This document shows, in pieces, positions 1-5,234 of a DNA stretch of 5,234 nt. Under the pieces are notes generated by a model. That model was not told the origin of the DNA. It saw only the letters and a program-made list of their open reading frames with translations, and searched no databases. The position numbers and the translations under genes are program-made. Origin of the DNA: Dehalococcoidia bacterium (GTDB taxonomy: Bacteria > Chloroflexota > Dehalococcoidia > UBA6926); contig JASLZO010000090.1 of assembly GCA_030754805.1 (NCBI GenBank), forward strand, positions 1 through 5,234, written 5' to 3'. The first letter of the stretch is position 1. The number at the start of each line of letters is the position of its first letter.

Positions 1-240
1 GCCGGCATCGATCTAGAACAAGCCGATTCGCTCGCCCGACTAGCGGAGAAGGTCCGCAATCTCAAGGAGCATGGGCTCCAGGAGGGCGTCAGCACACGCC
101 TGCTGATCTACGCTGCGAAGCTCATGAACGGCGGAGTCTCACCCCGACGGGCATGCTCTGCAGCGATCGCCGAGGCGCTGACCGACGACCTGACCGTCCA
201 GCGATCCATTAACGAGATCATCACCAGCATCTTCGAATAG
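1..240 (+). CDS. CbbQ/NirQ/NorQ-type MoxR AAA+ ATPase, C-terminal fragment (5' end outside window)
   Basis: The frame is open from base 1 to a TAG at 238-240 and gives the last 79 residues of a protein whose start and ATPase core (Walker A and B) lie off the left edge. The visible part matches the helical C-terminal domain typical of CbbQ/NirQ/NorQ proteins: an EGVSTRLLIYAAKL segment (residues about 28-41 of the fragment), GVSPRRAC just after it, then LTDD and a helix ending VQRSINEII. Known members form hexameric AAA+ rings that work with a VWA partner to remodel a metalloenzyme, namely Rubisco for CbbQ and nitric oxide reductase for NorQ/NirQ. The identification is strongly supported by the VWA partner gene starting 17 nt downstream. 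The fragment cannot distinguish CbbQ from NorQ or a paralogous MoxR group, so no symbol is given. Confidence 0.9.
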   Translation, partial: AGIDLEQADSLARLAEKVRNLKEHGLQEGVSTRLLIYAAKLMNGGVSPRRACSAAIAEALTDDLTVQRSINEIITSIFE

Positions 241-257
241 CGGGGTAGGGACTGAAA

Positions 258-3200
258 ATGGCGGAAGAACGCCCGCTGATCGAACCGACACGGGAAGAGC
301 TTCTCGAGCAGATCGCTGCCCTGCCGGCGGCGGTCGGACATGCGTATCGAGACGCGTCCTCCGTCGCCGAGAGACGGCTAACGGCGCCCACGTACGACGC
401 ATGGCTCGCCGACGGACTCACTATCGCCAGGGCGTCGTTCCGGGCGTGGGAGGCAACGGTCGAGTACTTCAAGGCCACGATACCCGTCCTCGACGCGCTC
501 GAAGGGGCGGAAGACCTGTCGATATGGACAACGGGCGGCAAGGACCTGTCCAGTTCCTCGGCCACTGTCTCCGGTTCGTACTTCAGGTCCAGCGCCCGGT
601 TCCTCGGCTTTGAGGGCGCGAACGCCCTTCCCGGCTGGGTCGATTCCGGTCGACGCCTCTATCACGGCACCTGGAAGTCCGGTGCGCTGGCCGCGCGGTT
701 TTTCGAACTCAGTCCGTCGCTCCTTGACCACGTCCACCTCTCGGACGTCACGCAGTTCGCGGAGTTCCTAGACGGGATCGCCCAGCACTCCAGCGAACTC
801 GCTGAGGAATGCCTGAACATCGCGCCCGAGTGCTTTGAGTACGTCGACGAGGAGACGATCGAGGGCTACTTGGACCTCCTCCGTGCCACCGCGGACCAGG
901 GGTGGAAGTACGCCAAGGAGACGCAGCGCGCCGCCGCCATCGCCCTCCCGCGCATCTCGAAGACCGAGCGCAGCCGGTTCCTGGCCTTTGCGGGGTCGAT
1001 GGCCCAAGAGCGTGGCAAACGGTACCTCTCCCTGCTCGCGGAGGGCTCTCGGGCCCTGGACGACCTGGACTTCCATATGCACCGCCCTGCGCTCGATATG
1101 TTCGAGGTGCTCATGGGACTGTCGCAGGAGGCAGCGGTTGAGTTCCTGCGCGCCATTCCGCCGGTCCTCCGACGGGTCGACGCTGCGGCGTTGAACCGCT
1201 GGTACCAGGAGGGGGTCCGCGTCCTCGAACAGAACGACGCTGCTGGCATCGGTTTCTTTAAGCTCGAGTCCGCGCGCGGGGAGGCCATCATCCAGGAACT
1301 CTCCGCGACTGTGAACCTGGAAGAGAGCGCACCCGTCCTCCAGATGTACGCGCGTGGGCTGGCCGGGAGCGAGATCCAACTCAGGCCGTCCCCAGACCTC
1401 ACGAACCGCACCATGGGTTGGGCTGGCGAGGCGCGACCGACCACTGATGGACTGTCCATCTTCCTGCCGGACGAAATCGCGCTGTTCGAATCGAAGCCCG
1501 AGAACTTCGGCTGGTACAAGGTGCTCACGACGCACCAGGCCGGACACATCGAATTTGGCAGCTTCCAATATTCCGGCCGACGAGAACCGGTCCTGTTCCC
1601 GCATGCCAGGAGAACTCCGGCCGTTCAGGCTGCCACCGCCCCACTGACGCCCGCGACTCCATTGGACGAAAACCCCGAAAACAGGAGTGAGATTCCGGGC
1701 CTCACCGCGGCACTCTCCGACTTCGAACAATTCTTCGACACTTTCGAGGACCGGCAACTCGCTACGGATATCTTTGCCGCCGTCGAAGGGTCACGTGTGG
1801 ATTTCCTCGTGCGTTCGTTCTACGTGGGGCTCAAGAAGTCCTATGCCCAGGTCCAGAAGGCCGCCGTCACGGGCCGCCCTGCGCCGCAGGACCTGCCGCT
1901 CCGCGAAGCGCTGGTCGAGCTGCTCATACGCATGACGCTCCTTGACTCGCCGTCGACCATTCCCGTGCCGAAAGAGATGCGCGACACCGTTCAGCGCGTC
2001 GCCGGCGTACTCATCCGCCTACGAGATATCGAGGCGATGGTCGAGGACTCGGCCGAGGCCACGACGCTTATCTACAAGCTGCTGATCGAGATTCCCAACC
2101 AGCCCGTGCAGGAAGACTTCGAGTGGCAAGAGGAAGACGTGGGCGATCTGGGTGCGGGCGCCCCGGATCCTACCGCTGAGATTTCCGATGCCGACTCATC
2201 GACCGTCGGCGGCAATGAGTTCGTTCCCGGACAGGGCACGGAACAAGACGTCCCGTACTCCCCCCCGGAGGAGGTCGACTATCGCGGCGACTTCAAGCCC
2301 GAACTTGTCCAGACCCTGGCCAATCTGCGCAAGGGAGGTCAGACCACCGACGAGACCACTCAGGCGCCGCCGTTGACCGAGGAGATGATTCGGCAGCTGC
2401 TCGAGAAGAGCGCCGAGATCGACCTTTCCAACGTTGTCGAGGGTGACATCGATGATCCCTCGGGCCTGTTCATTTCCAGCCTCATGAGCGAAGCCATCGA
2501 AGGTCCGGACGCCGAGTTCCACGACGAGATGGGCGAAACCGGAAACGGCAGGAAGCCGGAGGAGTCGGAAGATCCGCTCGACGATGAGCCACGCACCGCC
2601 CTGTACCCCGAGTGGGACTTCCAGGCGCTCGACTATAAGCCCAGTTGGTGCCGCATCCGCGAGACCGTTATCGTCGAGGGTACATCTGATTTCTACCGCG
2701 AGACGCTCGATCAGAACGCTGGCCTCGTCAACGAGGTGCGACGGCAGTTCGAGATGATCATGCCGGAGACCTATCGGAAGGAGAAACACCTCCCGGACGG
2801 CGAGGAGTTTGACCTCGACGCGGTCATCGAATCCATCGTCGAACGGCGCGCTGGTGCGAACCCCAACGAGAAGGTCTACTGGCGCCGCAACAAGTCCGAA
2901 CGCGACGTCGCGGTCATCTTTCTACTCGATATGAGTGCGTCCACAGCCGAGGCCATCGAGGACAAGCCGAACGACGAGGACGAAGACGGCGAGATTCCCG
3001 ACGATCCTCGCCAGTACCTGTTCTGGCTGCGTGCCCGCCGCGAGCAGGCCAAGCGCAGCTATCGTCGGATCATCGATCTCGAGAAAGAGGCGACCGTACT
3101 CCTGATCAACGCCCTCGAGACCATCGGCGATACCTACGGGATTTACGGCTTCTCCGGCTACGGTCGCGAGAACGTCGAGTACTACACGATCAAGTCGATC

Positions 3201-3590
3201 GAGGAGCGGATGTCCGACTCGGTCCAGCGCAGGATCGACGGCATCACGCCGCTCCATGCCACCCGCATGGGCCCCGCGATCCGCCATGGCACCGCCAAGC
3301 TTGACGAGATCACTTCCAAGACCAAACTCCTCTTCCTCATTTCGGACGGCCGCCCGCAGGACCGAGGCTACAGTCGCGAAGGCGCCGAGAAGGAATATGC
3401 TGTCCAAGACACCCATATGGCGCTACTCGAAGCCAAGGGCCACGGCATCATCCCGTTCTGCCTTACTGTGGATCGCTCCGGCCACGATTACATGAAAGAG
3501 ATGTGCGGAGACCTCCCCTATGAGGTCCTCGCCGACATCAAGAGCCTCCCCGAGCGCCTCCCCCAGCTCTACCGTCGCCTAACACTTTAG
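258..3590 (+). CDS. Large CbbO/NorD-type VWA-domain protein, partner of the upstream MoxR ATPase
   Basis: This 1110-residue cytoplasmic protein (no signal peptide or membrane segment) starts at an ATG preceded by AGGG (247-250, 7-nt spacing). Its C-terminal third is diagnostic of CbbO/NorD: YPEWD at 783-787 followed by KPSWCRIRE, then a VWA domain from about 885. The MIDAS residues are all present: D891-x-S893-x-S895, T1002 in the ATRMG segment and D1030 in SDG. The domain also has IIDLEKEA, YGFSGYGRE and a terminal LPERLPQLYRRLT. The N-terminal region is not generic. Residues about 45-344 form degenerate tandem helical repeats of about 37 residues, residues 426-430 read HQAGH (zincin-like but lacking the catalytic Glu), and E510/R513/D515 resemble the downstream ExxR-type segment of such folds. 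An acidic, probably disordered linker spans about 619-782. Typical NorD (~630) and CbbO (~770) proteins are much shorter. By family knowledge it acts as adaptor or substrate-recognition subunit for the ATPase ring. The client is unknown. Confidence 0.93.
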   Translation: MAEERPLIEPTREELLEQIAALPAAVGHAYRDASSVAERRLTAPTYDAWLADGLTIARASFRAWEATVEYFKATIPVLDALEGAEDLSIWTTGGKDLSSSSATVSGSYFRSSARFLGFEGANALPGWVDSGRRLYHGTWKSGALAARFFELSPSLLDHVHLSDVTQFAEFLDGIAQHSSELAEECLNIAPECFEYVDEETIEGYLDLLRATADQGWKYAKETQRAAAIALPRISKTERSRFLAFAGSMAQERGKRYLSLLAEGSRALDDLDFHMHRPALDMFEVLMGLSQEAAVEFLRAIPPVLRRVDAAALNRWYQEGVRVLEQNDAAGIGFFKLESARGEAIIQELSATVNLEESAPVLQMYARGLAGSEIQLRPSPDLTNRTMGWAGEARPTTDGLSIFLPDEIALFESKPENFGWYKVLTTHQAGHIEFGSFQYSGRREPVLFPHARRTPAVQAATAPLTPATPLDENPENRSEIPGLTAALSDFEQFFDTFEDRQLATDIFAAVEGSRVDFLVRSFYVGLKKSYAQVQKAAVTGRPAPQDLPLREALVELLIRMTLLDSPSTIPVPKEMRDTVQRVAGVLIRLRDIEAMVEDSAEATTLIYKLLIEIPNQPVQEDFEWQEEDVGDLGAGAPDPTAEISDADSSTVGGNEFVPGQGTEQDVPYSPPEEVDYRGDFKPELVQTLANLRKGGQTTDETTQAPPLTEEMIRQLLEKSAEIDLSNVVEGDIDDPSGLFISSLMSEAIEGPDAEFHDEMGETGNGRKPEESEDPLDDEPRTALYPEWDFQALDYKPSWCRIRETVIVEGTSDFYRETLDQNAGLVNEVRRQFEMIMPETYRKEKHLPDGEEFDLDAVIESIVERRAGANPNEKVYWRRNKSERDVAVIFLLDMSASTAEAIEDKPNDEDEDGEIPDDPRQYLFWLRARREQAKRSYRRIIDLEKEATVLLINALETIGDTYGIYGFSGYGRENVEYYTIKSIEERMSDSVQRRIDGITPLHATRMGPAIRHGTAKLDEITSKTKLLFLISDGRPQDRGYSREGAEKEYAVQDTHMALLEAKGHGIIPFCLTVDRSGHDYMKEMCGDLPYEVLADIKSLPERLPQLYRRLTL
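390..1289 (+). repeat. Tandem ~37-residue helical repeats inside the VWA protein (about residues 45-344)
   Basis: Reading the protein in steps of 37 residues from residue 123 gives six consecutive units (123, 160, 197, 234, 271, 308) with a shared pattern. There is an aromatic near position 5-8 (W127, F167, Y204, F241, W315), Leu/Phe at position 34 in most units, and Val/Ile/Leu at position 37. Two more degenerate units precede them, starting near residue 45 (W49, 41 residues) and residue 86 (W90). The repeats are at protein level only; the DNA is diverged. The pattern fits paired helices forming a HEAT- or TPR-like solenoid, probably a protein-binding surface. The periodicity is seen in the sequence; the solenoid fold is inferred. 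Confidence 0.6.
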
Positions 3591-3594
3591 GAAC

Positions 3595-3602
3595 GGGAGG
3601 AA
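3595..3602 (+). promoter_or_regulatory. Strong ribosome binding site fixing the start of the solute-binding-like gene
   Basis: GGGAGGAA sits 5 nt (7 nt counted from the GGAGG core) before the ATG at 3608. It lies in the 17-nt gap after the stop of the VWA gene. This placement makes 3608 the start and leaves no room for a longer N-terminus, and no start codon lies just upstream in that frame. It therefore supports the absence of a signal peptide in the product. Confidence 0.85.
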
Positions 3603-3607
3603 CACAT

Positions 3608-4456
3608 ATGCGCATTGGGTTGATCCCCTCGGAAGGAGTTGCCGCGGTCTTGCACGGCGGCAGCAGGGAATGGTGGGATTTGGATGTGCCCGTCGATATC
3701 ACCGTCTATGGGAGCACGCGCGAGCAGGAACGTGCTCTGGAATCGGGCGAAACCGACATCGTCTTTATGAACGCGCTTAGCGCAATGATCCTCCGTTCGC
3801 AGGGATTGCCGCTCGTGGCGCTGACCACCTTCTCGCGGGTACGCAAGGACATCCTCGCCTCTCCGAAGTCGGATGCTATACGACTCGCCGATCTCACGGA
3901 GGTGGCGGTGTCGCATGGCACAACGATCGAGTACTACACCGACCTGCTGCTGCAGCTCGAAGGGGTGGACTCAAGAGCCGTCCGGAAAGTTGAAATCTCG
4001 TCGATGGAAGGTCGGCTCGATGCGCTGATCGACGGGACAGTGGGCGCTGCGATGCTGCCATCCCCGTTAGCGCATGTGGCAGTTCAACGAGGCGCTCGCA
4101 TCCTTGCGACGAACCTCGTCCTTGACCCACCCCCGCGGGAGGCGTATCTGGTGGCGAGGGAGGCATGGCTCGCCGATCACGAGGACGAGGTGAGGGCCAT
4201 CCTTCCAAATCTGCAGCGTTCGATCGACGAGTTGAACGCAGACGCCCCCACTTATCGAGAGGCCGTTGCCCTAGCAATGGGGGAGCATGCCGCCAATCTG
4301 CCCGAGTTCGAACTCACGCCTATCCCTGACCTGGCTCCATGCCCGGAAACGACGCACGCGGCCTTCGAGTCCTGGCTGACCGAGCATGGACTTCTCCAAC
4401 GGCCAGTCTCATACGCAGAGCTCGTCGCGCCCATCGGTGTTGGTGCTCCCACGTAA
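3608..4456 (+). CDS. NMT1/SsuA-like type 2 periplasmic-binding-fold protein without signal peptide
   Basis: The 282-residue product looks like an ABC-transporter substrate-binding protein of the nitrate/sulfonate/thiamine-precursor (NMT1/THI5, SsuA) class. It opens directly with the first core strand (MRIGLIPSEG). It then has an ETDIVFMNALSAMILR segment typical of the first lobe, AVSHGTTIEYYTDLLL at 100-115 matching the hinge-side GTxxEY motif, and AAMLPSPLAHVAVQRGARIL at 147-166 matching the second lobe. Exported homologues carry a Sec or lipoprotein signal before this point; here the ATG with a strong ribosome site coincides with the mature start, so the protein is probably cytoplasmic. No permease or ABC ATPase gene is next to it on the right. 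It lies 17 nt after the VWA gene and is probably co-transcribed with it. Possible roles are a ligand sensor, a metabolite carrier for the MoxR/VWA complex, or an enzyme built on this fold as in MqnA/MqnD. Ligand and role are unknown. Confidence 0.82.
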   Translation: MRIGLIPSEGVAAVLHGGSREWWDLDVPVDITVYGSTREQERALESGETDIVFMNALSAMILRSQGLPLVALTTFSRVRKDILASPKSDAIRLADLTEVAVSHGTTIEYYTDLLLQLEGVDSRAVRKVEISSMEGRLDALIDGTVGAAMLPSPLAHVAVQRGARILATNLVLDPPPREAYLVAREAWLADHEDEVRAILPNLQRSIDELNADAPTYREAVALAMGEHAANLPEFELTPIPDLAPCPETTHAAFESWLTEHGLLQRPVSYAELVAPIGVGAPT

Positions 4457-4540
4457 GAGAGACTTCGCTCGCCGCTTCGGTCTTTGTGGTGTCGTCGCGA
4501 CCGTCCGAACGCCCGCCCGGAGCCGTCTGGCCTTCCTTCT

Positions 4541-4882
4541 TCACGTCGTCTCCGACGTACCTGCGGCCGCTTTCTGCGTACCGGACATCCGTGCCTCGGC
4601 CAAAATGCGATGCACCGTCCGCCGGCTGATCGTGAACTGGGTCGCCAGCGCATTGATGGTCAGTCCTTCGGTCGCCCGGATCCGCACCACCTCTTGGTCC
4701 CGCGCATCGCGTTCCTCACGCCGCCGCCGCATCGGATCATCCCACCGGCACCGCGCGAACGGACACTCCAAGGAACGCTCGCACCCTCTCCCGCACCCGT
4801 CGTCTCGGTATTCGGACTGCTCCGGCAACCCATCACGCTGCTGTCGTACGCCCTCCGCAACGCCTCGTATCTCCGTCGCCAC
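4541..4882 (-). CDS. Small Cys4 plus helix-turn-helix DNA-binding protein (putative regulator)
   Basis: This 113-residue product starts at GTG 4882, chosen because GGGGGAG (4895-4889) lies 6 nt upstream; the alternative ATG at 4906 has no comparable site and would add eight residues. Residues 30-45 hold four cysteines spaced C-x3-C-x5-C-x4-C (C30, C34, C40, C45), with CPFARC at 40-45, followed by a highly basic/acidic helix (51-62). Residues about 63-95 are a resolvase/Hin-like or sigma-type helix-turn-helix, with EGLTINALATQF leading into the recognition helix ISRRTVHRIL. The C-terminal tail is short and polar. No recombinase catalytic domain is present, so a regulator is likelier than a recombinase remnant. 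The cysteines could bind zinc or an iron-sulfur cluster; this is inference. The gene is convergent with the operon on its left (84 nt between stops) and divergent from the gene at 5121. Its own promoter lies in an inverted repeat, which invites autoregulation. No named family is recognised with certainty. Confidence 0.72.
   Translation of the reverse strand: MATEIRGVAEGVRQQRDGLPEQSEYRDDGCGRGCERSLECPFARCRWDDPMRRRREERDARDQEVVRIRATEGLTINALATQFTISRRTVHRILAEARMSGTQKAAAGTSETT
4543..4558. other. Small hairpin overlapping the end of the HTH gene
   Basis: ACGTCG (4543-4548) and CGACGT (4553-4558) are a perfect 6-bp dyad around a 4-base loop. In the leftward transcript the loop reads GAGA, a GNRA-type tetraloop, and the stem ends inside the HTH gene's stop codon. 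There is no T-run after it on either strand, so it is not a canonical intrinsic terminator. It could slow readthrough between the convergent genes or be chance. No better terminator was found in 4457-4540. Confidence 0.25.
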
Positions 4883-4888
4883 TGGTAA

Positions 4889-4895
4889 CTCCCCC
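4889..4895 (-). promoter_or_regulatory. Ribosome binding site deciding the GTG start of the HTH gene
   Basis: On the minus strand GGGGGAG ends at 4889, 6 nt before the GTG at 4882-4880. The in-frame ATG at 4906 is preceded by CGCCGAAATT, which has no purine-rich site. The GTG is therefore the preferred start. Confidence 0.75.
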
Positions 4896-4923
4896 TGGGC
4901 ACCCATAATTTCGGCGACTGGAG

Positions 4924-4951
4924 ATTAGAACAAATGTACGTGTCCGGTCAA
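4924..4951 (-). promoter_or_regulatory. Leftward sigma70-type promoter for the HTH gene
   Basis: On the minus strand TTGACC (4951-4946, 5 of 6 to consensus) is followed after 16 nt by TCTAAT (4929-4924, 5 of 6). The predicted transcription start is near 4917, giving a leader of about 35 nt to the GTG at 4882. The -35 hexamer forms the outer end of the left arm of the inverted repeat at 4946-4994. Confidence 0.65.
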
Positions 4952-4994
4952 TGACGGTTTGGAAAGGCACGTGGCCACCAAACCGTCGTTGACA
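4946..4994. repeat. 17-bp imperfect inverted repeat spanning both divergent -35 elements (putative shared operator)
   Basis: The left arm GGTCAATGACGGTTTGG (4946-4962) and the reverse complement of the right arm (4978-4994), TGTCAACGACGGTTTGG, match at 15 of 17 positions. The 15-nt spacer (4963-4977) contains CACGTG (4968-4973), and the palindrome GTGGCCAC spans 4971-4978. Each arm reads outward as CCAAACCGTC followed by R-TTGAC, so the outer ends are the -35 hexamers of the two divergent promoters. That layout suits a regulator binding both half-sites and touching both promoters. The binding protein is unknown; the adjacent HTH protein is an obvious but unproven candidate. Confidence 0.7.
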
Positions 4995-5017
4995 GTTTTT
5001 CAAATTTGGTTTAAAAA
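4989..5017 (+). promoter_or_regulatory. Rightward sigma70-type promoter for the gene at 5121
   Basis: A perfect TTGACA (4989-4994) is followed after 17 nt by TAAAAA (5012-5017, 4 of 6 to consensus). The spacer is AT-rich, in contrast with the surrounding GC-rich DNA, and contains the palindrome CAAATTTG (5001-5008). The predicted transcription start near 5024 would give a leader of nearly 100 nt before the ATG at 5121. The -35 overlaps the right arm of the inverted repeat. The -10 assignment is the weaker part. Confidence 0.55.
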
Positions 5018-5035
5018 CACACTTAGGTATGGCTA

Positions 5036-5057
5036 CATGCACGGTCGATGGTGCATG
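5036..5057. repeat. 7-bp perfect dyad in the leader of the rightward gene
   Basis: CATGCAC (5036-5042) and GTGCATG (5051-5057) are perfect inverted copies around an 8-nt loop. They sit just downstream of the predicted rightward transcription start. A second palindrome, TACCGGTA, follows at 5065-5072, and a 5-bp GC stem (GCGCC 5080-5084, GGCGC 5089-5093) comes after it. The dyad may be an operator or an RNA stem in the leader; function is unknown. Confidence 0.4.
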
Positions 5058-5102
5058 ATGCAGGTACCGGTAACGTCCAGCGCCACCGGGCGCATCGCAT
5101 CT

Positions 5103-5112
5103 GGAGAAGAGG
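5103..5112 (+). promoter_or_regulatory. Ribosome binding site for the gene at 5121
   Basis: The purine-rich GGAGAAGAGG ends 8 nt before the ATG at 5121 and supports that start. The same frame is open upstream to in-frame ATGs at 5037, 5055 and 5058, but none of these has a ribosome site of similar quality. Confidence 0.6.
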
Positions 5113-5120
5113 TCTGTTCC

Positions 5121-5234
5121 ATGGGTAACCTGTCCCGCGACGAAATTAGCACCCTCAAGGTGGTCAGAAAGACCGGGCGTATCGCCAGCCTGCCGATTCC
5201 CATATTCCTGAAGTTGATTGGGCTGGGCCTCCTC
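5121..5234 (+). CDS. Start of an unidentified protein, probably membrane-associated (3' end outside window)
   Basis: The first 38 codons are visible and run off the right edge without a stop. The ATG is preceded by GGAGAAGAGG and, further up, by a TTGACA promoter. The N-terminus begins polar (MGNLSRDEIS), has a basic patch (KVVRKTGR, residues 13-20), then turns hydrophobic from about residue 21 (IASLPIPIFL, then LIGLGLL to the edge). This fits a protein with a short cytoplasmic N-terminus leading into a membrane segment, but too little is visible for a family call. The gene is divergent from the HTH gene and shares an inverted-repeat control region with it. Confidence 0.55.
   Translation, partial: MGNLSRDEISTLKVVRKTGRIASLPIPIFLKLIGLGLL

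Noticed and set aside
768..1757. 329-residue open frame on the minus strand
   Set aside because: It lies wholly inside the VWA gene, is rich in Arg/Gly/Leu as expected for a high-GC shadow frame, and shows no domain; the plus-strand frame has clear family motifs.
4457..4540. Possible terminator between the convergent genes
   Set aside because: Only 4-bp arms (AGAC/GTCT) with a long loop and a short T-rich tail were found, too weak to call.
4883..4906. Extended ATG start at 4906 for the HTH gene
   Set aside because: No Shine-Dalgarno precedes it, whereas GGGGGAG sits 6 nt before the GTG at 4882.
4386..4928. 180-residue plus-strand open frame running from the solute-binding gene across the HTH gene
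   Set aside because: The translation is Ser/Arg-rich low-complexity shadow sequence, has no ribosome site, and overlaps two better-supported genes.
4946..4994. Inverted repeat as ends of an insertion sequence or attachment site
   Set aside because: The arms are only 15 nt apart with no transposase or target duplication, and both arms contain promoter -35 boxes, so an operator explanation fits better.
5029..5058. Nine-codon leader peptide (ATG at 5029 to TGA at 5056-5058) suggesting attenuation
   Set aside because: The only purine motif is 1 nt before the ATG, and the peptide has no run of a regulatory amino acid.
5037..5120. Upstream in-frame starts (5037, 5055, 5058) for the rightward gene
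   Set aside because: They lack ribosome sites, overlap the dyad-rich leader, and add a stretch with no recognisable character; 5121 has a good site. A leaderless start at 5037 cannot be fully excluded.

Overview
The window is high-GC bacterial DNA (roughly 60% or more by eye) with conventional Shine-Dalgarno sites and sigma70-like promoters. The organism cannot be named from the sequence. The CbbQ/CbbO (NorQ/NorD) pair occurs in proteobacteria, actinobacteria and Chloroflexota. The small Cys-rich helix-turn-helix protein at the right resembles short proteins I associate with Chloroflexota, but that is from memory and weak.

Left and centre (1-4456, + strand): a compact three-gene operon with 17-nt gaps between all genes. 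It starts with the C-terminal 79 residues of a MoxR-class AAA+ ATPase of the CbbQ/NirQ/NorQ type (1-240, the rest lies off the left edge). Next is an unusually long 1110-residue von Willebrand factor A (VWA) protein of the CbbO/NorD type (258-3590). It carries tandem ~37-residue helical repeats, a degenerate zincin-like HQAGH segment, a long acidic linker and a C-terminal VWA domain with a complete MIDAS. The third gene (3608-4456) encodes a periplasmic-binding-protein type 2 fold of the NMT1/SsuA type with no signal peptide, so it is probably cytoplasmic. Known Q/O pairs form ATP-driven machines that remodel metalloenzymes: CbbQO reactivates inhibited Rubisco and NorQD matures nitric oxide reductase. 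The client of this pair is not in the window. A cytosolic ligand-binding protein as a third operon member is the most unusual aspect of the locus.

Right (4541-4882, - strand): a small gene convergent with the operon encodes a 113-residue protein with a four-cysteine cluster followed by a helix-turn-helix. Its start is set by a strong GGGGGAG site ahead of a GTG codon.

Far right (4907-5234): a divergent intergenic region containing a 17-bp imperfect inverted repeat. The outer end of each arm is the -35 hexamer of one of two divergent promoters, one driving the small HTH gene leftward and the other driving a gene that starts at 5121 and runs off the window. The rightward leader contains further small dyads. 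The architecture suggests one regulator acting symmetrically on both promoters.
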